Below the pieces are notes generated by a model that was not told where the DNA came from, searched no databases, and worked only from the letters and a program-made list of their open reading frames with translations. From assembly GCF_900105175.1 (NCBI RefSeq), contig NZ_LT629771.1, positions 2,356,001-2,420,000 on the forward strand: DNA of 64,000 nucleotides, given 5' to 3'. Shown one piece after another: positions 8,028-14,445 of this stretch. Position numbers and translations under genes: made by a program. Source of the stretch: Jiangella sp. DSM 45060 (lineage in GTDB: Bacteria; Actinomycetota; Actinomycetes; Jiangellales; Jiangellaceae). Within the stretch, counting starts at the first letter, position 1; each line of letters begins with the position of its first letter.

Positions 8028-8250
8028 GGAACGGCTGCGCCGCCGCAGCGACGCGATCATCGGGCGCGAGCTGACCCGGCTGGCCGGCCGGGCTCGCACC
8101 CTCGGCCCGCGCGACCTCGCCGTCGTCGAGGAGGCCCTCAACGACCTCGTCGAGCACCTCGTGCTGGCCCGCCTGCGCGCCGTCCCGCACCGCGCCGCCG
8201 AGGTCGAGCGGCTCTTCGACGACGGGCTCGGGGCGCGGCCACCGAGCTGA
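8014..8250 (+). CDS. Small protein resembling the glutamyl-tRNA reductase dimerisation helix domain
   Basis: A 78-residue, charged, helical protein that starts inside the multicopper oxidase gene (14-base overlap). Its pattern (RRRSDAIIGRELTRLAGRAR, then a second helix with VEEALNDLVEHLVLARL) resembles the C-terminal dimerisation region of HemA, without the catalytic or NADPH domains. It may be a stand-alone partner domain, for example binding heme-pathway enzymes, or an unrelated coiled coil. The similarity is by eye only. A strong hairpin follows the stop. Confidence 0.6.
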   Translation: MQGTEERLRRRSDAIIGRELTRLAGRARTLGPRDLAVVEEALNDLVEHLVLARLRAVPHRAAEVERLFDDGLGARPPS

Positions 8251-8252
8251 AT

Positions 8253-8292
8253 CGGCCGGCTGCGGGCGGGTCACTCAGCCCGCAACCGGCCG
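8253..8292. terminator. Hairpin between convergent operons (bidirectional terminator)
   Basis: A 15-bp stem with one mismatch (CGGCCGGCTGCGGGC against GCCCGCAACCGGCCG) and a 10-base loop fills the gap between the copper oxidase operon and the leftward cys operon. Confidence 0.7.
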
Positions 8293-8312
8293 TTCGATCG
8301 AAGATACAGGAT

Positions 8313-9506
8313 CTAATCTGTCGTGACTAGGGTGCTCGCGAGCGCTGCGACGTCGCCGACGACGATGACGGCCGGCGGCTGGGCGCCGGCCTCGGCGGCT
8401 GCCGCCGCGATGCCGGAGAGCGGCGCCGTCGTCACCCGCTGGCCCGGGCCGAAGCCGTCCTCGACGACGGCCGCGGGGGTGCCGGGGTCCATCCCGTGCG
8501 CGACGAGTTGCGCGGCGGTGTCGGCGAGCAGGCTGACGCCCATGAGGAAGACCAGCGTGCCCTCGGTGCCGGCGAGGTGGGCCCAGTCGAGGCCCTCGTG
8601 CCCGGAGACGACGGTGAACTGCTTGGCCAGTCCGCGGTGCGTCACGGGGATCCCGGCGGCCGCCGGCACGGCGACCGCGCTGGTGACGCCGGGGACGACC
8701 TCGACGGGGACGCCGGCGGCCCGGCAGGCGGCCACCTCCTCGCCGCCGCGGCCGAGCACGAACGGGTCGCCGCCCTTGAGCCGGACGACCTGCCGGCCGG
8801 CCTGGGCGTGCTCGACCAGGATGCGGTTGATCTCGTGTTGCGGGACCGGGTGGTGGCCGGGGGTCTTGCCGACGTCGATGACCTCGACGTCGTCGTCCAG
8901 CTCGGCCAGCAGCGCGCGCGGCCCCAGCCGATCGACCACGACGACGTCGGCGGCGGCCAGCAGCTGACGGCCACGGGTGGTGATCAGCCCGGTGTGGCCG
9001 GGCCCGCCGCCCACGAGGGCGACGCGGCCCCGTCCGTCCGGCCGGGAGCGGCGCAGTGGCAGCTCGCCGGTCTCCAGGGCGGTCTGCACGGCGTTGCGCA
9101 GCCGGACGGCGCGCCGGGGGTCGCCGCCCGCCGTCACCGCCACCAGCACGTCGCTGACCCGCGCCACGGCCGGCGTCCACGCGGACGAGCGCGCGGCGTC
9201 GTCGGCGCGCACGCACCAGGTGCGCTGGGCGTCGGAGGCCGCGGCGACGGCGTTGTCGACCCGGGGATCGCCGGTCGCGGTGTGCACCAGCCAGGCGCCG
9301 TCGAGATCGCCGGCGGCGTAGTCGCGCGGCGACCAGGTGACCCGTCCGGCCGCGACCAGCTCGGCCAGCGGCTCGCACAGGTACGGCGCCACAACGTGCA
9401 CCTCGGCGCCGGCGTCGACCAGCGGCGTCGCGCGGCGGGCGGCGACCGGGCCGCCGCCGACGACGACGACCCGCCGGCCGGCGACGTCGAGCTGCACCGG
9501 GTACAT
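8313..9506 (-). CDS. cysG: Siroheme synthase: fused dehydrogenase/ferrochelatase and uroporphyrinogen-III methyltransferase
   Basis: A 397-residue protein with two parts. Residues 1-150 carry the Rossmann motif VVVVGGGPVAARR of precorrin-2 dehydrogenase/sirohydrochlorin ferrochelatase. Residues about 155-397 carry the SUMT methyltransferase with VALVGGGPGHTGLIT, VVRLKGGDPFVLGRGGEE, VVPGVTSA and IPVTHRG. It makes siroheme, the cofactor of the sulfite reductase encoded by the first gene of this operon. The real start is the ATG at 9506, sharing one base with the cysH stop (TGATG). It is shorter than the enterobacterial enzyme (about 457 aa). Confidence 0.92.
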   Translation of the reverse strand: MYPVQLDVAGRRVVVVGGGPVAARRATPLVDAGAEVHVVAPYLCEPLAELVAAGRVTWSPRDYAAGDLDGAWLVHTATGDPRVDNAVAAASDAQRTWCVRADDAARSSAWTPAVARVSDVLVAVTAGGDPRRAVRLRNAVQTALETGELPLRRSRPDGRGRVALVGGGPGHTGLITTRGRQLLAAADVVVVDRLGPRALLAELDDDVEVIDVGKTPGHHPVPQHEINRILVEHAQAGRQVVRLKGGDPFVLGRGGEEVAACRAAGVPVEVVPGVTSAVAVPAAAGIPVTHRGLAKQFTVVSGHEGLDWAHLAGTEGTLVFLMGVSLLADTAAQLVAHGMDPGTPAAVVEDGFGPGQRVTTAPLSGIAAAAAEAGAQPPAVIVVGDVAALASTLVTTD

Positions 9507-10201
9507 CAGATGTTGATCCCGCACTCGGTCTTCGACGAGCCCGACCAGCGGCCGGCGCGCGCGTCCTCGCCGGGCGCGACCGGGCGGGTGCACGGCTCGC
9601 AGCCGATGGACAGGAAGCCCAGCTCGCGCAGCGGGTTGACCAGGATGCTGTGCTGCTCGACGTACGCGTCGACCTGCTCGTCGGTCCAGGTGGCCAGCGG
9701 GTTCACCTTGACCTTGCCGCGTTTGGGGTCCCAGGCGACGACCGGCGTGTTGGCGCGGGTCGGCGACTCGGAGCGGCGCACGCCGCCGGCCCAGGCGTCG
9801 TACGGCTTGAGCGCGCGGTCCAGCGGCCACACCTTGCGGATGGCGCAGCACAGGTCGGAGTCGATCTCGTACAGCTTCCCGTACTCGGCCTCGTGCTCCG
9901 GGACGCGCAGCGGGTGCGTGATCGTCTCGACCTCGACGTCGTACGTCGCCGCGATGGCGTCGCGGGTGCCGATGGTCTCGGCGAAGTGGTAGCCGGTGTC
10001 GAGGAACAGCACCTTGATGCCCGGCACCGCCGTCGATGCCACGTGCGACAGCACGCCGTCGGCCATCGAGGCCGTGATGGCGAACCGGTCGCCGAAGGTC
10101 TCGTGCGCCCAGCGGACGATCTCGCCGGCCGGCGCGTCCTCCAGGTTCCGGGCCGCGTCCAGCGCGAGCGCCTCGAGGGAGTTCGTCGGGCAGAGGGTCA
10201 T
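9506..10201 (-). CDS. cysH: Phosphoadenylyl/adenylyl-sulfate reductase
   Basis: A 231-residue thioredoxin-type reductase that reduces activated sulfate (APS or PAPS) to sulfite. Two cysteine pairs, SDLCCAIRK and IGCEPCTR, are the signature of the 4Fe-4S APS-reducing branch, and the C-terminus ECGINI holds the catalytic cysteine. The PAPS/APS loop FAITASMADGVLSH is near residue 50. The ATG at 10201 is chosen because AGAAGGAG lies about 7 bases upstream; it sits inside the stop of the preceding small gene. Second enzymatic step of this sulfate assimilation operon. Confidence 0.92.
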   Translation of the reverse strand: MTLCPTNSLEALALDAARNLEDAPAGEIVRWAHETFGDRFAITASMADGVLSHVASTAVPGIKVLFLDTGYHFAETIGTRDAIAATYDVEVETITHPLRVPEHEAEYGKLYEIDSDLCCAIRKVWPLDRALKPYDAWAGGVRRSESPTRANTPVVAWDPKRGKVKVNPLATWTDEQVDAYVEQHSILVNPLRELGFLSIGCEPCTRPVAPGEDARAGRWSGSSKTECGINI

Positions 10202-10356
10202 CCTGCGCTCCTTCTGGTCGAGAGGCCGAGCAGTTTCACCGCGAACACCCGCAGACAGGACCGGCACTCCCACGCGCCGTGCGGCTCCTCCACCGGGTGG
10301 AGGTCCTCGTCCGCACAGAACGGGCAGTGCATGATCGCGGCCCTGGTCTCGCTCAT
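10198..10356 (-). CDS. Small double-CxxC protein of the sulfite reductase operon
   Basis: A 52-residue protein with two CxxC pairs (HCPFCADED and WECRSCLRVF), typical of a zinc ribbon or a small metal-binding electron carrier. Its start shares one base with the cysI stop (TAATG) and its stop overlaps the cysH start, so it is fully embedded in the operon. Small proteins in this position between sulfite reductase and cysH are common in actinomycetes, but their role is not established. An accessory of Fe-S delivery or of the reductases is an inference. Confidence 0.8.
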   Translation of the reverse strand: MSETRAAIMHCPFCADEDLHPVEEPHGAWECRSCLRVFAVKLLGLSTRRSAG

Positions 10357-12020
10357 TACTGCAGCGCCTCCTCGTCGGCGCGGGCCACCCACTGGGCGAA
10401 GCGCTCGCCGTCGGTGCGCTGATCGATGAAGCGCCGGACGACGCGCTCCACGTACTCGGGCAACTCCGCCGTCGTCACCTTCAGGCCGCGCAGCTTCCGG
10501 CCGAAGCCGGCGTCCAGGCCGAGGCCGCCGCCGAGGTGCACCTGGAATCCCTCCTCGCCCTTGACGATCTGGCCCTTGAGGCCGATGTCGGCCACCTGGA
10601 TGCGGGCGCACGAGTTCGGGCAGCCGTTGAGGTGCAGCGAGATCGGCACGTCCAGCTGGTCGGTGAGGTCGGCCAGCCGCTGCTCCAGCTGGGCGATGGT
10701 GTCGACGGCGAGCTGCTTCGTCTCGACGATGGCCAGCTTGCAGTACTCGAGGCCGGTGCAGGCCATCGTGCTGCGGCGGAACACGCTCGGCCGCGCCTGC
10801 AGCCCGATCGCGTCGAGCGCCGTCACCAGCGACTCGACCTGGTCGCCGTCGACGTCGAGGATGACGAGCTTCTGGTGCGGCGTCGTGCGCAGCCGGCCCG
10901 ACCCGTGCGCCTCGACGACGTCGGCCAGCTTGCTCAGCATGGTGCCGGACACCCGACCGACCAGCGGCGCGACGCCGACGTAGAACCGGCCGTCCTTCTG
11001 CTCGTGGACGCCGACGTGGTCGATCGGCTCGACGTGCGGCGGGGGAGGCGGGCCGTCGATCAGCTTGCGGCCCAGGTACTCGTCGCTCTCCAGGACTTCC
11101 CGGAACTTCTCCGGGCCCCAGTCGTCGACGAGGAACTTCAGCCGCGCGCGGTGCCGCAGCCGGCGGTAGCCGTAGTCGCGGAAGATGCCGGTGACGCCGG
11201 CCCAGACCTCCGGCGCCTCCTCCAGCGGCACCCACGCGCCGAGCCGGACGGCCAGCTTCGGGTTCGTCGACAGCCCGCCGCCGACCCAGAGGTCCAGGCC
11301 GGGGCCGTGTTCGGGGTGGTTCACGCCGACGAACGCGATGTCGTTCGCCTCGTGCACGATGTCGGGCAGCCCGCTCAGCGCCGACTTGAACTTGCGCGGC
11401 AGATTCGAGAACTCCGCCGACCCGATGTAGCGGCGCTGGATCTCCTCGACCGCCCACGTCGGGTCCAGCACCTCGGCGGCGCTGATGCCGGCGACGGGGG
11501 AGCCCAGGATCACCCGCGGCACGTCACCGCAGGCCTCCGTCGTGCTGAGCCCGACGGCCTCCAGCTTCTCCCAGATCACCGGCACGTCCTCGACCCGGAT
11601 CCAGTGCAGCTGGATGTTCTGCCGGTCGGTGACGTCGGCGGTGTCGCGCGCATACGTCGTCGAGATCTCGGCGACCGTGCGCAGCTGCTCCAGGCTGAGC
11701 GCGCCGCCGTCGATGCGCACCCGCAGCATGAAGTACTCGTCGTCCAGCTCGTGCGGTTCCAGCACCGCCGTCTTCCCGCCGGGGATGCCGGGGCGGCGCT
11801 GCGTGTAGAGGCCCCACCAGCGGAACCGTCCGCGCAGGTCCTGCGGGTCGATGCTGGCGAACCCGCGCTTGCTGTAGATGGTCTCGATCCGCTTGCGGAC
11901 GTTGAGGCCGTCGTCGTCCTTCTTGACCCGCTCGTTCGGGTTCAGCGGCTCCAGGTGGCCGAGGGCCCACTGCCCCTGGCCCTTGGGGCGCTTGGGGGCC
12001 GGCGTCTGCGTAGGCGACAT
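10356..12020 (-). CDS. cysI: Siroheme/4Fe-4S assimilatory sulfite (nitrite/sulfite) reductase
   Basis: A 554-residue reductase with the duplicated ferredoxin-like halves of the family. The cluster/siroheme cysteines are C421 and C427 (CTGLEYC) and C467 and C471 (CPNSC). It reduces sulfite to sulfide by six electrons, probably from ferredoxin because no flavoprotein subunit is adjacent. First structural gene of the leader-peptide/cysI/small-protein/cysH/cysG operon. A 19-codon cysteine-containing leader lies 112 bases upstream, so expression is likely tuned to cysteine supply. ATG at 12020 agrees with the family N-terminus. Nitrite reductase activity is an alternative, but the cysH/cysG neighbours argue for sulfite. 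Confidence 0.93.
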   Translation of the reverse strand: MSPTQTPAPKRPKGQGQWALGHLEPLNPNERVKKDDDGLNVRKRIETIYSKRGFASIDPQDLRGRFRWWGLYTQRRPGIPGGKTAVLEPHELDDEYFMLRVRIDGGALSLEQLRTVAEISTTYARDTADVTDRQNIQLHWIRVEDVPVIWEKLEAVGLSTTEACGDVPRVILGSPVAGISAAEVLDPTWAVEEIQRRYIGSAEFSNLPRKFKSALSGLPDIVHEANDIAFVGVNHPEHGPGLDLWVGGGLSTNPKLAVRLGAWVPLEEAPEVWAGVTGIFRDYGYRRLRHRARLKFLVDDWGPEKFREVLESDEYLGRKLIDGPPPPPHVEPIDHVGVHEQKDGRFYVGVAPLVGRVSGTMLSKLADVVEAHGSGRLRTTPHQKLVILDVDGDQVESLVTALDAIGLQARPSVFRRSTMACTGLEYCKLAIVETKQLAVDTIAQLEQRLADLTDQLDVPISLHLNGCPNSCARIQVADIGLKGQIVKGEEGFQVHLGGGLGLDAGFGRKLRGLKVTTAELPEYVERVVRRFIDQRTDGERFAQWVARADEEALQ

Positions 12021-12092
12021 GTGCAGTGCAGTCCTCGAGGGGTCGGGGACGCACGGTGCGTTACGGCTCGGGACCGGGTGCCCGGGGTGCCT

Positions 12093-12115
12093 GCCGGCGC
12101 GACCGCGCGCCCGGC
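12093..12115 (-). promoter_or_regulatory. Hairpin between the cysteine leader peptide and cysI
   Basis: An imperfect GC-rich inverted repeat (GCCGGGCGCG against CGCGCCGGC on the minus strand) lies between the leader stop and the cysI start, where an attenuator or ribosome-site-occluding stem would be expected. No U-run follows, so termination is not proven. Confidence 0.4.
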
Positions 12116-12132
12116 TGGTGAATCCGGGGCGG

Positions 12133-12192
12133 TCAGAACGCCAGACAGAGCATGCTGTCCATGCGGCCGTAGTCGACGTGACGCCGACTCAC
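12133..12192 (-). CDS. Cysteine leader peptide upstream of cysI
   Basis: A 19-residue frame, MSRRHVDYGRMDSMLCLAF, begins with GTG and ends with TGA, 112 bases before cysI. The pattern (an RRHVDxxR core, then S, L and a cysteine near the end) is the recurrent actinobacterial leader found upstream of sulfur assimilation genes. It probably senses cysteine through ribosome stalling at the cysteine codon and so adjusts cysI translation or transcription. Function is inferred from that family and from position. Confidence 0.8.
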   Translation of the reverse strand: MSRRHVDYGRMDSMLCLAF

Positions 12193-12349
12193 GAGCAGCA
12201 GTGGAATGACGGACAACATGCAGAGCATCGTGCCATGCGCACTTTCCCGCCGCGAACGGCATGTCCATCATTCGGGCAATCTTGTCTTGCATGGCGAGAT
12301 TCCATAGTGATTGAGTAGGTTTTAATGCGGCGCCTGTAGGGTCGGCGCC

Positions 12350-12730
12350 GTGTTACGACTCCTGCGCCCCGTCGTCCTGCTCGCCGCTGGTGTCCTGGCG
12401 CTGACGGCTTGCTCCGAACAGCTCGACCAGGGTCTCAACGACCTCGCCGCCACCGCCCTCGAGGACGCCGTCGCGCGGCAGCTGTCCGACGCCGGCGTGA
12501 CGTTGTCGAGCGGCCCTGACTGCTCCACCGACCTGTCCCGCTCCGGCACGTCGCTGTCCGGCGACGCCTCCTGCACCGGCACCGCGTCGGACGGGCGGGC
12601 GGTCCGCGCCGACTTCGACGGCACCCTGTCCAGCTCCGGCTGCACCGGCTCCCTCGGCGTCTTCGTCGACGACGAAGCCATCGCCCAGGTCGACGAGATT
12701 CCCGACTGCTCGGTGAACGTCCAGTTCTGA
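12350..12730 (+). CDS. Secreted lipoprotein, DUF4333-like
   Basis: A 126-residue protein with a signal peptide ending in a lipobox (LTAC, lipidated cysteine about residue 21). The mature part has a DUF4333-like layout: a helix (LNDLAATALEDAVARQL), then short beta strands with paired cysteines in GPDCSTDL, ASCTGTA, SSGCTGS and PDCSV. No function is known. The start is GTG at 12350, immediately followed by a rare TTA leucine codon. It is divergent from the cys operon and shares its AT-rich upstream region. Confidence 0.75.
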   Translation: MLRLLRPVVLLAAGVLALTACSEQLDQGLNDLAATALEDAVARQLSDAGVTLSSGPDCSTDLSRSGTSLSGDASCTGTASDGRAVRADFDGTLSSSGCTGSLGVFVDDEAIAQVDEIPDCSVNVQF

Positions 12731-12818
12731 TCGCCGGCCGGGCGCCCGTTCTCCTCGTCGGGCGCCCGCGCCGCCGTCGTTCGCCGGCCCCGAGTGAAGG
12801 CCGGCGGGCGCCGTTGTA

Positions 12819-12840
12819 ACATACATTCATGAACGTATGT
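12819..12840. promoter_or_regulatory. Palindromic operator at the tetR start
   Basis: ACATACATTCATGAACGTATGT matches its own reverse complement at 20 of 22 positions and ends two bases before the TetR start codon. TetR proteins commonly repress their own gene through such sites, so autoregulation is likely. Confidence 0.75.
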
Positions 12841-12842
12841 AG

Positions 12843-13502
12843 GTGGCCGGTCGCGTGACGCCGGCGCGGAGGAACGCCGGGGATCGCCTTACACAGGCCG
12901 ATCGCCGGGCGCGTAGCCGCGACGCGCTGCTGGAGGCGGCCGCGCGGGGGCTGTCGCGCTACGGATACGGGCACCTCTCGCTGGAGCGAGTCGCCCGCGA
13001 CGCCGGATACACGCGCGGCGCGCTGTATCACCAGTTCAAGGACAAGCAGGATCTCGCGCTCGCCGTCATCGACTGGGGCATCGGAACCTGGGAGCACGAG
13101 GTCGGCCGGCTCGTCGAGCAGGAGACCGAGCCCGTCGCGGCGCTCCTGACGCTGGCCCGGGGCCACGCCGTGTACTGCCGTCGCGACATCGCCCGGATGG
13201 CGATCGCGTTGCGGCTGGAGTTCAGCGGCCAGGACCATCCGGTCGGGCGTGAGATCGAGCGCGGCTACGAGGCGCTGGTCTGTCTCTGCGAACGGCTCAT
13301 CGACGAGGGGCGATCGGCCGGCGCGATCGCGCCGACGCCGACGCCGACTCGGACACTGGCGCTGGCGTTCATCGGCGCCCTGGAAGGGACGGTCATCGCG
13401 CTGGCCGGCCAGGACCCGCACGACGAGCTGATCGCACCGCGCGCCGTCGCCGGTGTGCTCGGACTCGACCCGGCAACGACCGTACGGAGGACCGCCCCAT
13501 GA
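12843..13502 (+). CDS. TetR-family transcriptional regulator
   Basis: A 219-residue regulator. The N-terminal helix-turn-helix (SRDALLEAAARGLSRYGYG to TRGALYHQFKDKQDLALAV, about residues 25-75) is typical of TetR, with a variable ligand-binding C-terminal domain. The GTG at 12843 is used here; a GTG four codons later is an alternative. It overlaps the next gene by ATGA, so it probably regulates that gene together with itself through the palindrome at 12819-12840. The ligand is unknown. Confidence 0.88.
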   Translation: MAGRVTPARRNAGDRLTQADRRARSRDALLEAAARGLSRYGYGHLSLERVARDAGYTRGALYHQFKDKQDLALAVIDWGIGTWEHEVGRLVEQETEPVAALLTLARGHAVYCRRDIARMAIALRLEFSGQDHPVGREIERGYEALVCLCERLIDEGRSAGAIAPTPTPTRTLALAFIGALEGTVIALAGQDPHDELIAPRAVAGVLGLDPATTVRRTAP

Positions 13503-14077
13503 AGCTGCCCGACTCCGCCCACACGTCCCGGCCCTGGCGCATCCACGAGATCGCCCCCGACTTCCGCCTCTACGACGTCTGGGCGCTGCCGACGCCCGGC
13601 GGCCCGGACGATTTCGCCCGGCTGGTGCGGCAGTCGGCCACCGGCGACACGTCCGGCAGCCCCTCGCGGGTGGCTCGCGCGCTGTTCGCGATCAGGTGGA
13701 AGCTCGGCGAGTGGTTCGGCTGGGACGACCCCGAGGCCGGCGTCGGCGGCCGGGTCGCGACGCTGCGCGACCGGTTGCCGGACGACCTGCGCGATGGCCC
13801 GGCCGGCCCCGAGTTCGACCGGCTCCCGTTCAGGTCCGTCTTCCTGACCGCCGACGAGTGGGCCGCCGAGCTCGCCAACCGCACCGTCCACGCCGTGATG
13901 CACCTGACCTGGGTCGAAGACGGCGACGGCGGGCACCGCGGCCAGATGGCCGTGCTGGTGAAGCCCAACGGCTGGTTCGGGCGCGCGTACATGGGACTCA
14001 TCGCGCCGTTCCGCCACCTGTTCGTGTACCCGCCGCTGATGCGCCAGATCGACCACGACTGGCGCACGGCTCCCTAG
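13499..14077 (+). CDS. DUF2867 domain protein
   Basis: A 192-residue protein similar to the DUF2867 family, with the opening WRIHEIAPDFRLYDVWALPT and the closing GRAYMGLIAPFRHLFVYPPLM typical of it. The family is of unknown function and is often found beside, or fused to, SDR-like proteins. It is translationally coupled to the TetR gene (ATGA) and is the most likely target of that regulator. No catalytic motif is evident. Confidence 0.82.
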   Translation: MKLPDSAHTSRPWRIHEIAPDFRLYDVWALPTPGGPDDFARLVRQSATGDTSGSPSRVARALFAIRWKLGEWFGWDDPEAGVGGRVATLRDRLPDDLRDGPAGPEFDRLPFRSVFLTADEWAAELANRTVHAVMHLTWVEDGDGGHRGQMAVLVKPNGWFGRAYMGLIAPFRHLFVYPPLMRQIDHDWRTAP

Positions 14078-14095
14078 CACCGAGCAGCGGGGCGC

Positions 14096-14230
14096 CTACT
14101 CGGAGGCGTGGCCGGTCGCCGGCTCCACGGGACGGCTGGAGGCCTGGTGCTGGCAGTCGCACCAGGACCGGCCCTTCTCGTGCGCCGGGCAGTCCTCATG
14201 GCGTTGTTCGCCGCATGCTGAGCAGATCAT
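14096..14230 (-). CDS. Small cysteine-rich zinc-ribbon-like protein
   Basis: A 44-residue protein starting MICSACGEQRHEDCPAHE with further cysteines in WCDCQHQ: six cysteines and several histidines in the first 30 residues. Similar tiny proteins are widespread in actinomycetes, without known function. Its ATG overlaps the stop of the preceding short frame (ATGA). The 24 bases around its start are nearly repeated around the stop of the acyl-CoA dehydrogenase gene upstream. Confidence 0.6.
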   Translation of the reverse strand: MICSACGEQRHEDCPAHEKGRSWCDCQHQASSRPVEPATGHASE

Positions 14231-14445
14231 GGCGCCTCCGGGGTCGCTCGACTGACGGGACGACGAACGCAGTGACCGCGACCGGGGCTGACGGAAGGGC
14301 GCGGACCGCTGCCGAGACAGCGTGGATCGCCGTGACCGCTGCGGACCTGGGCAGCCTGACGGTCGCGCGGCGTGGAAGGCGGACACCGCGATGCCGGGCC
14401 GGCGGCGCAGGTCGTGGTGTCTTCGGGTGGTCCGGTAGACGTCAT
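14227..14445 (-). CDS. Doubtful 72-aa frame between aidB and the zinc-ribbon gene
   Basis: The frame overlaps the aidB stop (ATGA) and the next ATG (ATGA), so its position looks operon-like. However, the predicted protein is Pro/Ser/Arg-rich, with no recognisable domain. Its last residues (RATPEAP) copy the aidB C-terminus (RATPGAP). The stretch may be a duplication insert rather than a gene. Confidence 0.25.
   Translation of the reverse strand: MTSTGPPEDTTTCAAGPASRCPPSTPRDRQAAQVRSGHGDPRCLGSGPRPSVSPGRGHCVRRPVSRATPEAP

Noticed and set aside
5562..8141. 859-aa minus-strand frame opposite the copper oxidase
   Set aside because: It is composed of Arg/Gln/His-rich shadow sequence; the plus strand holds all copper ligands.
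10536..12209. 557-aa plus-strand frame opposite cysI
   Set aside because: Shadow of cysI, which has complete siroheme/Fe-S cysteines.
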